A stretch of DNA of 5,049 bases from Pseudomonadota bacterium (lineage in GTDB: Bacteria; Pseudomonadota; Gammaproteobacteria; Xanthomonadales; Xanthomonadaceae): positions 1-5,049 of the forward strand of contig JAHWKC010000195.1 of assembly GCA_019348095.1 (NCBI GenBank), written 5' to 3'. Below the pieces are notes generated by a model. The model was not told the DNA's origin, did no database searches, and worked only from the letters and a program-made list of their open reading frames with translations. Positions 1-5,049 of the stretch are shown in pieces; position 1 is the first letter of the stretch; each line of letters opens with the position of its first letter. A program made the position numbers and the translations under genes.

Positions 1-396
1 CTGGACCATTTCAAGGCGATCAACGACGGCTTCGGGCACGAGGCCGGCGATGCGGTGCTGGTGCAGTTCTCCGATCTGGTGCGCAGCTCCACGCGCAAGG
101 GCGATCGTTTCTTCCGGCTCGGCGGCGAGGAATTCGCGCTGTTGCTTCCCGGTGCGGACATCGACGCGCTGCGCGACATCACCGAGCACCTGCGTGCCAG
201 CGTGGAACGCGCCGTACGGTGCGACGATCGGCCGGTCACCATCTCGATCGGGGCGACGCCGCTGGCCGCCGGCGAATCCGCCAGCAGTTGGTTGAGCCGC
301 GCCGACAGCGCGATGTACCTGGCCAAGGGCGAAGGGCGCAACCGCGTGGTCGTGGTCGACAATGACGGCGAGGTGCCGCCGCGCGTGCTGCGCTAG
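1..396 (+). CDS. Diguanylate cyclase, GGDEF domain (3' end only)
   Basis: This is the C-terminal part of a GGDEF domain, which condenses two GTP into the second messenger cyclic di-GMP. The frame is open from base 1 and the true start lies left of the window. Counting codons from base 1, residues 1-17 carry the family's DHFKxINDxxGHxxGD segment (metal and substrate binding). The active-site signature GGEEF is at residues 41-45 (nt 121-135). An RKGD I-site (RxxD) lies exactly five residues before it, so product feedback inhibition looks intact. The later segment ISIGA followed by ADSAMYLAKGEGRNRV is the usual end of the domain. Only about 15 residues follow before the TAG, so GGDEF is the last domain of the protein. 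The N-terminal sensor part, and so the signal it reads, cannot be seen. The apparent GTG start at 55 is inside the domain and is not a real start. Confidence 0.95.
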   Translation: MDHFKAINDGFGHEAGDAVLVQFSDLVRSSTRKGDRFFRLGGEEFALLLPGADIDALRDITEHLRASVERAVRCDDRPVTISIGATPLAAGESASSWLSRADSAMYLAKGEGRNRVVVVDNDGEVPPRVLR

Positions 397-492
397 CGTC
401 CGCCGCGTGATCTTCGGGGGACCGGGGCTCTGAGCAGTCGCGCAAAGCGCCAGGCGCGGCATGAGACGCGTGCCTCGTGGCGCCGGTATTGC

Positions 493-498
493 TACTGT
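493..498 (+). promoter_or_regulatory. Possible -10 element upstream of the M28 peptidase gene
   Basis: TACTGT sits 32 bases before the ATG at 530, in the context GCTACTGT, inside a slightly less GC-rich patch of an otherwise GC-rich spacer. It has moderate similarity to a sigma-70 -10 box (TATAAT). No good -35 box stands at the right distance, so this is a weak inference. Confidence 0.25.
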
Positions 499-529
499 CG
501 GGCGCTGACCATCCGACCTGGAGCTCCGC

Positions 530-1958
530 ATGTTCCGCCATCCCGCTTTCGGCGCCGTGGCCTGCCTGATCGCCCTAACGCCCGCCGCCGCGCACGCGCA
601 AAACGCCGCGGCCCCGGCCGGACCGCCGGCCGAGGTGCCGCTGCTGCATGCCATCGGCACCGCGCCCTCGGCGCAGCGCATCGAAGCCGACATCCGCACC
701 CTGGTCGGCTTCGGCACCCGCCATACGCTGTCTGAGACCGAGTCCGAGACCCGCGGCATCGGCGCCGCACGGCGCTGGATCTTCGCCGAGTTCGAGCGCA
801 TTTCGGCCGACTGCGGCGGCTGCCTGGAGGTCAGTTACGTCAGCGACGTGATCCAGGGCGAGACGCGCATTCCCGACCCGGTCGAGGTGGTCAGCGTGAT
901 CGCGGTCCAGCGCGGCAACCAGGACCCCGGCCGCCACGTGATCATGAGCGGCGACATCGATTCTCGCGTCAGCGACGTGATGAACTTCACCGACGACTCG
1001 CCGGGCGCCAACGACAACGCCTCCGGCGTGGCCGGCACGCTGGAAGCGGCGCGGGTGCTGAGCCAGCACCGGTTCGGCGCGACCATCGTCTACGCCGCGC
1101 TGAGCGGCGAGGAGCAGGGCCTGTTCGGCGGCAAGGTGCTGGCCGACTACGCCAGGGCCCAGGGCTGGCGCGTGGAGGCGAACCTCAACAACGACATCGT
1201 CGGCAACAGCCGCGGCCAGAGCGGCGTGGTCGACAACACCCACGTCCGCGTTTTCGCCGAAGGGACAAAGGCCGTGGAGACGCCCGAGCAGGCCAGTCGC
1301 CGGCGCTACAACGGCGGCGAGGTCGACAGTCCCTCGCGCAACCTCGCGCTACATCGACCGCATGGCCGACACCTACGTGCCCAACCTTGACGTGATGATG
1401 ATCTACCGGCTGGACCGTTTCGGGCGCGGCGGCCACCACCGGCCGTTCAACGATCTCGGCTACCCGGCGGTGCGGATCATGGAAACCCACGAGCACTATG
1501 ACCGCCAGCACCAGGACCTGCGCACCGAGACCAACGCCGACGGACAGCGCATCGTCTATGGCGACACCATCGAGGGGGTCGATTTCGACTACGCCGCCAA
1601 GCTGACCGCGCTCAACGCGGTCACGCTGGCCGGGCTGGCCGCCGCCCCGCCGCCGCCGGCGCAGGTGACCATCGAAGGCGCGGTCAGTGCCGACACCACC
1701 CTGCGCTGGACCCGCCCCGGCGCGGCGCAGGCGCCGGACCTGGCCGGCTACAAGGTCCACTGGCGGCTGACCACCGAACCGCAATGGACCCGCAGCGTGT
1801 TCGTCGGCGACGTCACCGAACACACGCTGGAGAACGTGGTGATCGACAACTACTTCTTCGGCGTCTCGGCGGTGGCCAAAGACGGCAGCGAAAGCCCGGT
1901 GGTGTTCCCGGGCGCGGCCGGCAGCTTCGGCGGCTACCAGGCCGAGTCCGGCCAGTAG
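530..1958 (+). pseudogene. Secreted M28-family metallopeptidase with C-terminal fibronectin III-like domain, frameshifted
   Basis: This is a zinc-type aminopeptidase of the M28 family, expected outside the cytoplasm. The ATG at 530 has a GGAG box (520-523) six bases upstream and begins a Sec signal peptide (MFRHP, hydrophobic core, then AAAHA before Q24). Catalytic-domain motifs in the first frame are GDIDSR (D142 and D144), PGANDNASG (D162), SGEEQG (E194/E195) and LNNDIVG (D222). The last metal-ligand motif, GGHHRPFND (HH at 1434-1439), lies in a different frame. The first frame runs to a TGA at 1388-1390. The second is open from before 1362 to the TAG at 1956-1958. Restoring two bases near 1346-1350 (GCGC to GCGCGC) would give the natural reading NLARYIDRMADTYVPNLD and a protein of about 476 residues. 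The region from about 1650 to 1910 reads as a fibronectin III-like beta domain after a proline-rich linker. The gene is either broken or carries a sequencing error. If the shift is real, the first product lacks the final metal ligand. The family call is firm; the substrate is unknown. Confidence 0.88.
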
Positions 1959-1978
1959 GCTGGAGAGGATGGCGGCGC

Positions 1979-2000
1979 GGCCGGTCCCCCGGGGCCGGCC
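1979..2000 (+). terminator. GC-rich hairpin after the M28 gene, possible terminator
   Basis: Bases 1979-1988 can pair with 1991-2000 over ten positions with one T-G wobble. In practice the innermost pairs would open to form the loop. The hairpin starts 20 bases after the TAG of the M28 gene. No T run follows directly (the next bases are AGCCACCAAC), so it is at best an incomplete intrinsic terminator. It could also serve as a 3' stabilising stem. Confidence 0.35.
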
Positions 2001-2022
2001 AGCCACCAACAGATGGCCGCGC

Positions 2023-2050
2023 TTGACCGGCCCGGCGGAACTTCATTTTT
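2023..2050 (+). promoter_or_regulatory. Possible promoter upstream of the EF-hand gene
   Basis: TTGACC at 2023-2028 closely resembles a -35 box. It is followed after about 16 bases by the only AT-rich patch in the spacer (CATTTTTC, 2044-2051), where a -10 box would be expected, although that patch fits TATAAT poorly. It lies after the hairpin and about 55 bases before the ATG at 2104. The spacing is reasonable and the -10 match is weak. Confidence 0.3.
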
Positions 2051-2103
2051 CTTCGACCGTGGCGGGAGGAGACTGGCATTTCCCCCCGCACCGAGATACC
2101 GCC

Positions 2104-2454
2104 ATGAAAACCGCCGTTTCGATCTCCCTTGCGCTCACCATCGCCGTGGCCACCGCCGCCTGCATGACCGACTCACGGACGATGGAGCCTGCAAACGCAG
2201 CCCCGATGATGGCTGGCGGCCAGAACACCGCCGTGCCCCCGGCCAGCGCCGAACGTCCCGAAGAGCCCCGGGACAAGCTCAAACGCATCCACATGCAGGA
2301 GCTGGACAAGAACCTCGACGGCTTCATCACGCCCGATGAGCTCGATTCCAACCATGTGCTCGGCATGAACTTCGCCACCTACGACACCGACGGCGACGGC
2401 CGCATCAACGAATTCGAATTCTTCGACTACGTCGACGCCAATACCGTCGAGTGA
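2104..2454 (+). CDS. Small exported EF-hand calcium-binding protein
   Basis: This 116-residue protein has an N-terminal export signal (MKTAV, then a hydrophobic stretch to ATAAC at residues 16-20). It also has a low-complexity Ala/Pro/Met linker (about 24-56) and two EF-hand loops. Loop 1 is DKNLDGFITPDE (68-79) and loop 2 is DTDGDGRINEFE (94-105). Both have acidic or Asn residues at positions 1, 3 and 5, Gly at 6, Ile at 8 and Glu at 12, so both look able to bind calcium. C20 could be lipidated, but Thr at -3 fits the lipobox poorly, so a periplasmic soluble protein is also possible. The start at 2104 is chosen because it begins the signal peptide. Its ribosome site is weak (GAGA, 2093-2096), while a stronger GGGAGGAG (2064-2071) is too far away and has no usable start after it. 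The open frame from 1969 would bury the signal peptide. The calcium role is inferred from the loops; the specific function is unknown. Confidence 0.88.
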   Translation: MKTAVSISLALTIAVATAACMTDSRTMEPANAAPMMAGGQNTAVPPASAERPEEPRDKLKRIHMQELDKNLDGFITPDELDSNHVLGMNFATYDTDGDGRINEFEFFDYVDANTVE

Positions 2455-2804
2455 AGCCCGGCAGCAGCCGGTGATTCCGCTGCCGCACTGATGACGGCGC
2501 CTCCCAGCGGTCGGCTGAAGCACAGGGCGACCGCACCCGGGATCTGAAAGACCGAACATGCCGATCCCCAAGCCGGCTGCTGGAGCCCGACGGTGCGCGC
2601 TTGGCGGCCCTGGTTTCTGGACGTCGCCCCGAGCTGCCTAAACTGAGCTTGAACCCTCGACCGCTCGCCGTCCCATCGTCGCCGCGGGCGGGTGTTCTGC
2701 CGCTCCGAGGTGCCGATCGCCAGGCCGGGCATCGCAAGCTGTGACCGCAATCGCAGACCTCCGCGCGGCGCCGGCGTTAGATGGCCGCACGAGGAGGCAC
2801 GACC
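2455..2804 (+). other. Intergenic stretch without a recognised gene
   Basis: About 350 bases lie between the EF-hand gene and the next small gene. Right after the TGA, CGGCAGC (2459-2465) can pair with GCTGCCG (2479-2485) around a 13-base loop, a weak 3' stem without a T run. TAAACT at 2639-2644 resembles a -10 box, but no matching -35 box was found. TTAGAT at 2777-2782 is another weak candidate, closer to the next gene. Open frames on both strands here have arginine-, serine- and proline-rich translations typical of non-coding GC-rich DNA and match no family I recognise. I see no inverted repeats of an insertion sequence. Confidence 0.6.
2791..2797 (+). promoter_or_regulatory. Strong ribosome binding site of the 49-residue gene
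   Basis: GAGGAGG is close to a perfect complement of the 16S rRNA 3' end and stands seven bases before the ATG at 2805. It is the best ribosome binding site in the window and is the main reason to accept the short gene that follows. Confidence 0.75.
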
Positions 2805-2954
2805 ATGATCAACGCAAACAAGTCGACCCAGCCCGACCGGTTGGAGCGTGTCGCGCGGGGACTGCTGGCGCTCGCCCTGATCACCGCCGTCAGCTGGGCA
2901 TGGACCAACGACGGCGGCCTCGGCTGGGAGTTCCTGGGCCGCCTGCGGGGCTGA
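2805..2954 (+). CDS. Small single-pass membrane protein, 49 residues
   Basis: The ATG at 2805 follows GAGGAGG at seven bases and the frame ends at TGA 2952-2954. The product has a polar, basic N-terminus (MINANKSTQPDRLERVARG) and then one hydrophobic segment (about residues 19-33, LLALALITAVSWAW). It ends in a short tail with several glycines and two arginines. The arginines before the segment suggest the N-terminus stays in the cytoplasm. The DRLERVARGLLALAL pattern resembles the start of DUF2892 (YgaP-like) inner-membrane proteins, but those usually have a second membrane segment that is absent here, and I found no continuation in another frame. No function can be assigned. It reads in the same direction as the FAD enzyme gene that begins about 150 bases downstream, so they could share a transcript. 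Confidence 0.62.
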   Translation: MINANKSTQPDRLERVARGLLALALITAVSWAWTNDGGLGWEFLGRLRG

Positions 2955-3095
2955 GCCAGCCGCCGGGCCGGCGTCGCGCCAGCCGGTCGGCGTCATCTCA
3001 TCAAGCCCAGTTCCCGGCCGGGTGGAGGGTCGACGCTGGCATGCGCGCCGGCCGCCCCGCGCCGGCGACGACGTGCCGGGCACAGGCAGGCCTCC

Positions 3096-3110
3096 ATGCT
3101 GCGGCAATGA
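3096..3110 (+). other. Four-codon leader frame overlapping the FAD enzyme start
   Basis: ATG at 3096 starts a frame coding MLRQ whose TGA (3108-3110) overlaps the ATG of the next gene as ATGA. AGGCAGG (3084-3090) lies five bases before this ATG, a better distance than the 16 bases to the main start. Ribosomes could load here and reinitiate at 3107. In GC-rich DNA such an overlap can also arise by chance. Confidence 0.2.
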
Positions 3111-4534
3111 CCGAACCCGATGCGATCGTTATCGGCGGCGGTATCGCCGGGCTCGCGTGCGCATTGGCGCTGGGCGACGCCGGCCTGCGGGTCACCCTGT
3201 TGGAACAAAGCGACAGTCTCGGGGGGCGCGCGCGCAGCTGCACCGCCGCGGAGACCGGCGATCGGATCGATCTCGGTCCGCACATCATGCTGACGGAGTA
3301 CCGCAACATGCTCCGCCTGCTGGGCCAGCTGGGCACGCGCGACCGCGTCGTGTGGCAGCAGCAGCAACTGCTGACCCTGGTGGGCCGGCCGCACCCGGTG
3401 ACCGTCCGGGTGCACCGGCTGCCGGCGCCGCTGCATCTGCTGCCAAGCTTGCTCGGGGTCCCTCAGGTCTCACTTCGGGACCTGGCCTCGAACGCACGAC
3501 TGTTCTGGCGCGTCGCGCGCCTGGGTCGCGCCGATGCCTTGCGGCTGGACGACACCAGCGCGGAGGATTGCCTGCGCGCGATGGGCGTGAGCGAGCGCTT
3601 CATCGAATGGTTCTGGCGCTCCGCGGCGATGACGGTCATGAACGTGCCGCTGGAGCGGTGCTCGGCCGGCGCCCTGCTTGGCTTCTTCCGCTATCTGATC
3701 GGCACCAGCGGCTTCCAGGTGGGCTTCGCCGGCGAGGGCCTGGGCGACCTGTTCGCGCCGCCGGCGCTGCGCCGGATCGAAACGGTCGGCGGCAGCGTGC
3801 GCCTGCACACCCGGGTGGTGCGCCTGACCGGCACCGACCGCGCGGCCTGCGGTGTACGGCTGGCCGACGGCAGCGAGTTGCGCGCGCGCTGGTGCGTCGC
3901 CGCGGTGCCGCCGTCGTGCCTAGCGCCGCTGCTGCCCGAAAGCTGGGCGGCGCGCCATGCCATGATCGGCGATCTGGCGAGTTTCGCCCCCAGCCCCTAC
4001 ATCAGCAGCTACCTGTGGTTCGACCGAAAGCTCACGCGCGAGCGCTTCTGGTCGAAGGTGTGGTCGCCAGACACCCTGAACTACGACTTCTACGACCTGT
4101 CCAACATCCGCCCGGGCTGGTCCGAACGCGGATCGGTCATCGCCAGCAACATCATCCACAGCCAGCGCGCCGAGCATCTGAGCGATGAGCAGATCGTCGC
4201 GGCGACCGTGCGCGAGCTGGCCGAGTTCGTCCCCGAAGCGGAGCAGGCGCGCGTGGTCCATGCGCGCGTCCACCGCATACCCATGGCGATACCCGCGCCG
4301 TATCCCGGATCCGAGCAGCGGCGACCGGCCACCACGACCCCCATCGAGGGGCTGCTGCTGGCCGGGGACTGGGTGCGCACCGGTCTGCCGGCGTCGATGG
4401 AGAGCGCGGTACGCGCCGGCTGGCTTGCGGCCGAGCAGGTACTGGCGGCCGCCAATCGGCCGCGGCAACTGGTGTGTCCGCTACCGCCGATGCAAGGGCT
4501 GGTCCGCCTGGTCGGGGGCCGCGCGGCGCGCTGA
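3107..4534 (+). CDS. FAD-dependent oxidoreductase, phytoene desaturase/HpnE-like
   Basis: This is a 475-residue flavoprotein of the amine oxidase/phytoene desaturase superfamily. The N-terminal Rossmann fold has the dinucleotide motif IVIGGGIAGLA (7-17; G10, G12, G15) and E34 of LLEQ, which binds the FAD ribose. GGRARS (39-44) is the next FAD contact, and DLGPHIMLTEYRNMLRLL (55-72) matches the segment that follows in hydroxysqualene dehydroxylase (HpnE) and plant-type desaturases. The C-terminal FAD motif is GLLLAGDWVRTGLPASMES (415-433). Nearby family members act on squalene-derived or carotenoid hydrocarbons, and a hydrophobic substrate is likely. HpnE itself is usually nearer 420 residues, and no hpnC, hpnD or crt gene is visible beside it, so the substrate is open. 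The start at 3107 is chosen because it lies six residues before the FAD motif. The frame is open upstream to 2741, but that part looks non-coding. No good ribosome site is close, which makes coupling to the tiny frame at 3096 worth noting. It ends 49 bases from a convergent gene. Confidence 0.88.
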   Translation: MTEPDAIVIGGGIAGLACALALGDAGLRVTLLEQSDSLGGRARSCTAAETGDRIDLGPHIMLTEYRNMLRLLGQLGTRDRVVWQQQQLLTLVGRPHPVTVRVHRLPAPLHLLPSLLGVPQVSLRDLASNARLFWRVARLGRADALRLDDTSAEDCLRAMGVSERFIEWFWRSAAMTVMNVPLERCSAGALLGFFRYLIGTSGFQVGFAGEGLGDLFAPPALRRIETVGGSVRLHTRVVRLTGTDRAACGVRLADGSELRARWCVAAVPPSCLAPLLPESWAARHAMIGDLASFAPSPYISSYLWFDRKLTRERFWSKVWSPDTLNYDFYDLSNIRPGWSERGSVIASNIIHSQRAEHLSDEQIVAATVRELAEFVPEAEQARVVHARVHRIPMAIPAPYPGSEQRRPATTTPIEGLLLAGDWVRTGLPASMESAVRAGWLAAEQVLAAANRPRQLVCPLPPMQGLVRLVGGRAAR

Positions 4535-4547
4535 CGCGGCCACTGCT

Positions 4548-4569
4548 GGGGGTGGGGGCGGGGCGGTGG
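4548..4569 (+). other. G-run tract between convergent genes
   Basis: The + strand reads G5-T-G5-C-G4-C-GG-T-GG in the 49-base gap between the stop of the FAD enzyme (4534) and the stop of the minus-strand frame (4584). Such spacing of G runs could allow a G-quadruplex, although the fourth run has only two Gs unless the T is bulged out. Flanking GCCAC (4539-4543) and GTGGC (4566-4570) could also pair as a weak stem. The position suits a shared 3' end; no standard T-tailed terminator is seen. Confidence 0.35.
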
Positions 4570-4583
4570 CGATACTTACCTGG

Positions 4584-5049
4584 CTACCCGCACTTGGAAT
4601 ACCCGCAGTTCAGGCAGGTCGCACATCCGTCCATGATCACGATCGCCTTGGCGCTGCACTTGTGGCACATGCTGGCCGAGGGCGGGAATGACACGCCGCC
4701 GTCGCCGGTGACTTCCAGGTCCTCCTCGCGCGGCGCGTCGGCGACCTTCGGCTCCGGGAACAGGTCATTGCCTAGGTCAGCTTTTTTTTTTGAAGTCAGC
4801 TGCGCATACGCGGCGCGCTTCTCGGCGATCAGCGCGCGCTGGGCATCGCTCATTTCCGGGTCGTGCATCAGGCCGATCGACTTGCCGAAGCCGTTGAAGA
4901 CTTCGGCCGCCGCCGGCACCTTCGCGGCGAAGGTATCCTCCCCATGCGGCAGGATCGCCGTCACGCCGGTCCGCACCGGCCCCTCGCCGCGCACCAGCGG
5001 CCCGGCGCCGCGCACGATCGTCGCGTGCCCCACCAGCACACCGGGGACA
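4584..5049 (-). CDS. Chimeric frame: P1-family peptidase N-terminal part joined to NrdJ C-terminal tail (5' end beyond window)
   Basis: The frame is open from the right edge (first full codon 5048-5046) to TAG at 4586-4584. The upstream part, 5048-4866, reads VPGVLVGHATI, then GPVRTGVTAILPHG, then KVPAAAEVFNGFGKSIGLM. These are the conserved N-terminal motifs of P1-family (DmpA/BapA) aminopeptidases, where the text would normally continue with a VEELG-like segment. Here it switches after GLM to HDPEMSDAQRALIAEKRAAY, a Lys/Asp linker with SKKKAD, then GDGGVSFPPSASMCHKCSAK and IMDGCATCLNCGYSKCG at the stop. That ending, with CxxC pairs CHKC and CATC plus two later cysteines, is the C-terminal tail of adenosylcobalamin-dependent (class II) ribonucleotide reductase NrdJ, where the cysteines re-reduce the active site and/or bind zinc. 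The P1 catalytic serine region and the whole NrdJ catalytic barrel are missing, so neither activity is expected. The GTG at 5039 is probably not the real start because P1 homology continues upstream. Possible origins are a deletion fusion, a misassembly or a real fusion protein. The NrdJ-tail identity is firm, the P1 identity good, and the exact junction is inferred. Confidence 0.82.
   Translation of the reverse strand, partial: VPGVLVGHATIVRGAGPLVRGEGPVRTGVTAILPHGEDTFAAKVPAAAEVFNGFGKSIGLMHDPEMSDAQRALIAEKRAAYAQLTSKKKADLGNDLFPEPKVADAPREEDLEVTGDGGVSFPPSASMCHKCSAKAIVIMDGCATCLNCGYSKCG
4782..4791 (-). repeat. Ten-base A run in the coding strand of the NrdJ-like tail
   Basis: The + strand has T10 here, so the gene's sense strand has A10, coding the SKKK part of the linker before the NrdJ-like cysteines. 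It is flanked by two GTCAGC copies on the + strand (4776-4781 and 4795-4800). It is the longest homopolymer in an otherwise GC-rich window. Such runs are prone to polymerase slippage and to sequencing error. Confidence 0.9.

Noticed and set aside
1185..2009. Long minus-strand frame opposite the M28 gene
   Set aside because: Its translation is a shadow of codon-biased GC-rich DNA (valine-, arginine-, glycine- and aspartate-rich) with no motif, while the plus strand carries clear family motifs.
1969..2103. In-frame upstream extension of the EF-hand gene
   Set aside because: It would place about 45 residues before an obvious signal peptide and would run through a GC hairpin that looks like the end of the previous gene.
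2411..2422. Tandem GAATTC palindromes in the second EF-hand loop
   Set aside because: They simply encode the EFEF residues of the loop end.
2961..2973. GC palindrome CGCCGG-G-CCGGCG after the 49-residue gene, considered as a terminator
   Set aside because: The stem is short, the loop is too small and no T run follows. Such palindromes are expected by chance at this GC content.
2741..3106. In-frame upstream extension of the FAD enzyme, adding about 120 residues
   Set aside because: The translation is arginine-, alanine- and proline-rich without family character, overlaps the better-supported 49-residue gene, and precedes a start that already sits ideally before the FAD motif.
2427..3107. Minus-strand frame across the intergenic stretch, considered as a missed gene
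   Set aside because: There is no ribosome site, no recognisable motif, and the composition is that of non-coding GC-rich sequence. It also overlaps the strong small gene on the other strand.
3355..3373. CAG repeat (coding QQQQ) with a nearby CTGCTG in the FAD enzyme gene
   Set aside because: It has only a few units, stays in frame, and has no sign of expansion or function.
3022..4188. Long plus-strand frame offset from the FAD enzyme
   Set aside because: It overlaps a gene with complete FAD motifs, and its own product is arginine- and alanine-rich without recognisable domains.

Overview
The window is GC-rich bacterial DNA (GC is high throughout, with third codon positions almost always G or C). 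The gene content suggests a gammaproteobacterium of the Xanthomonadaceae (Lysobacter/Luteimonas-like): a secreted M28 peptidase with a C-terminal beta domain, a periplasmic EF-hand protein, and a class II ribonucleotide reductase tail ending in the cysteine-rich form I associate with this group. That placement rests on remembered family features, not on a search. The layout looks like ordinary chromosome with loosely packed single genes. No transposase, integrase, CRISPR array, tRNA or rRNA is visible.

Left to right: (1) 1-396 (+) is the 3' end of a diguanylate cyclase GGDEF domain with intact active (GGEEF) and inhibitory (RxxD) sites. (2) 530-1958 (+) is a secreted M28-family metallopeptidase whose reading frame breaks near 1343-1350 inside a short CG repeat, so the last metal ligand and the C-terminal domain lie in another frame. 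(3) 2104-2454 (+) is a small exported protein with two canonical EF-hand loops. (4) 2455-2804 has no convincing gene. (5) 2805-2954 (+) is a 49-residue single-pass membrane protein with a strong ribosome binding site. (6) 3107-4534 (+) is an FAD-dependent oxidoreductase of the phytoene desaturase/hydroxysqualene dehydroxylase (HpnE-like) type. (7) 4584-5049 (-), convergent with it, is an open frame entering from beyond the right edge.

The last frame is the most remarkable item. Its upstream part reads as the N-terminal region of a P1-family (DmpA/BapA) aminopeptidase. After one methionine it switches, in frame, to the cysteine-rich C-terminal tail of adenosylcobalamin-dependent ribonucleotide reductase (NrdJ). 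It lacks the catalytic parts of both enzymes, so it is either a recent deletion fusion, a misassembly, or a real chimeric protein. A ten-base A run lies in the tail-coding part.

The genes do not form an obvious pathway. The M28 peptidase and the EF-hand protein are both exported, but each has its own leader region. The FAD enzyme stands without visible squalene or carotenoid partners in this window.
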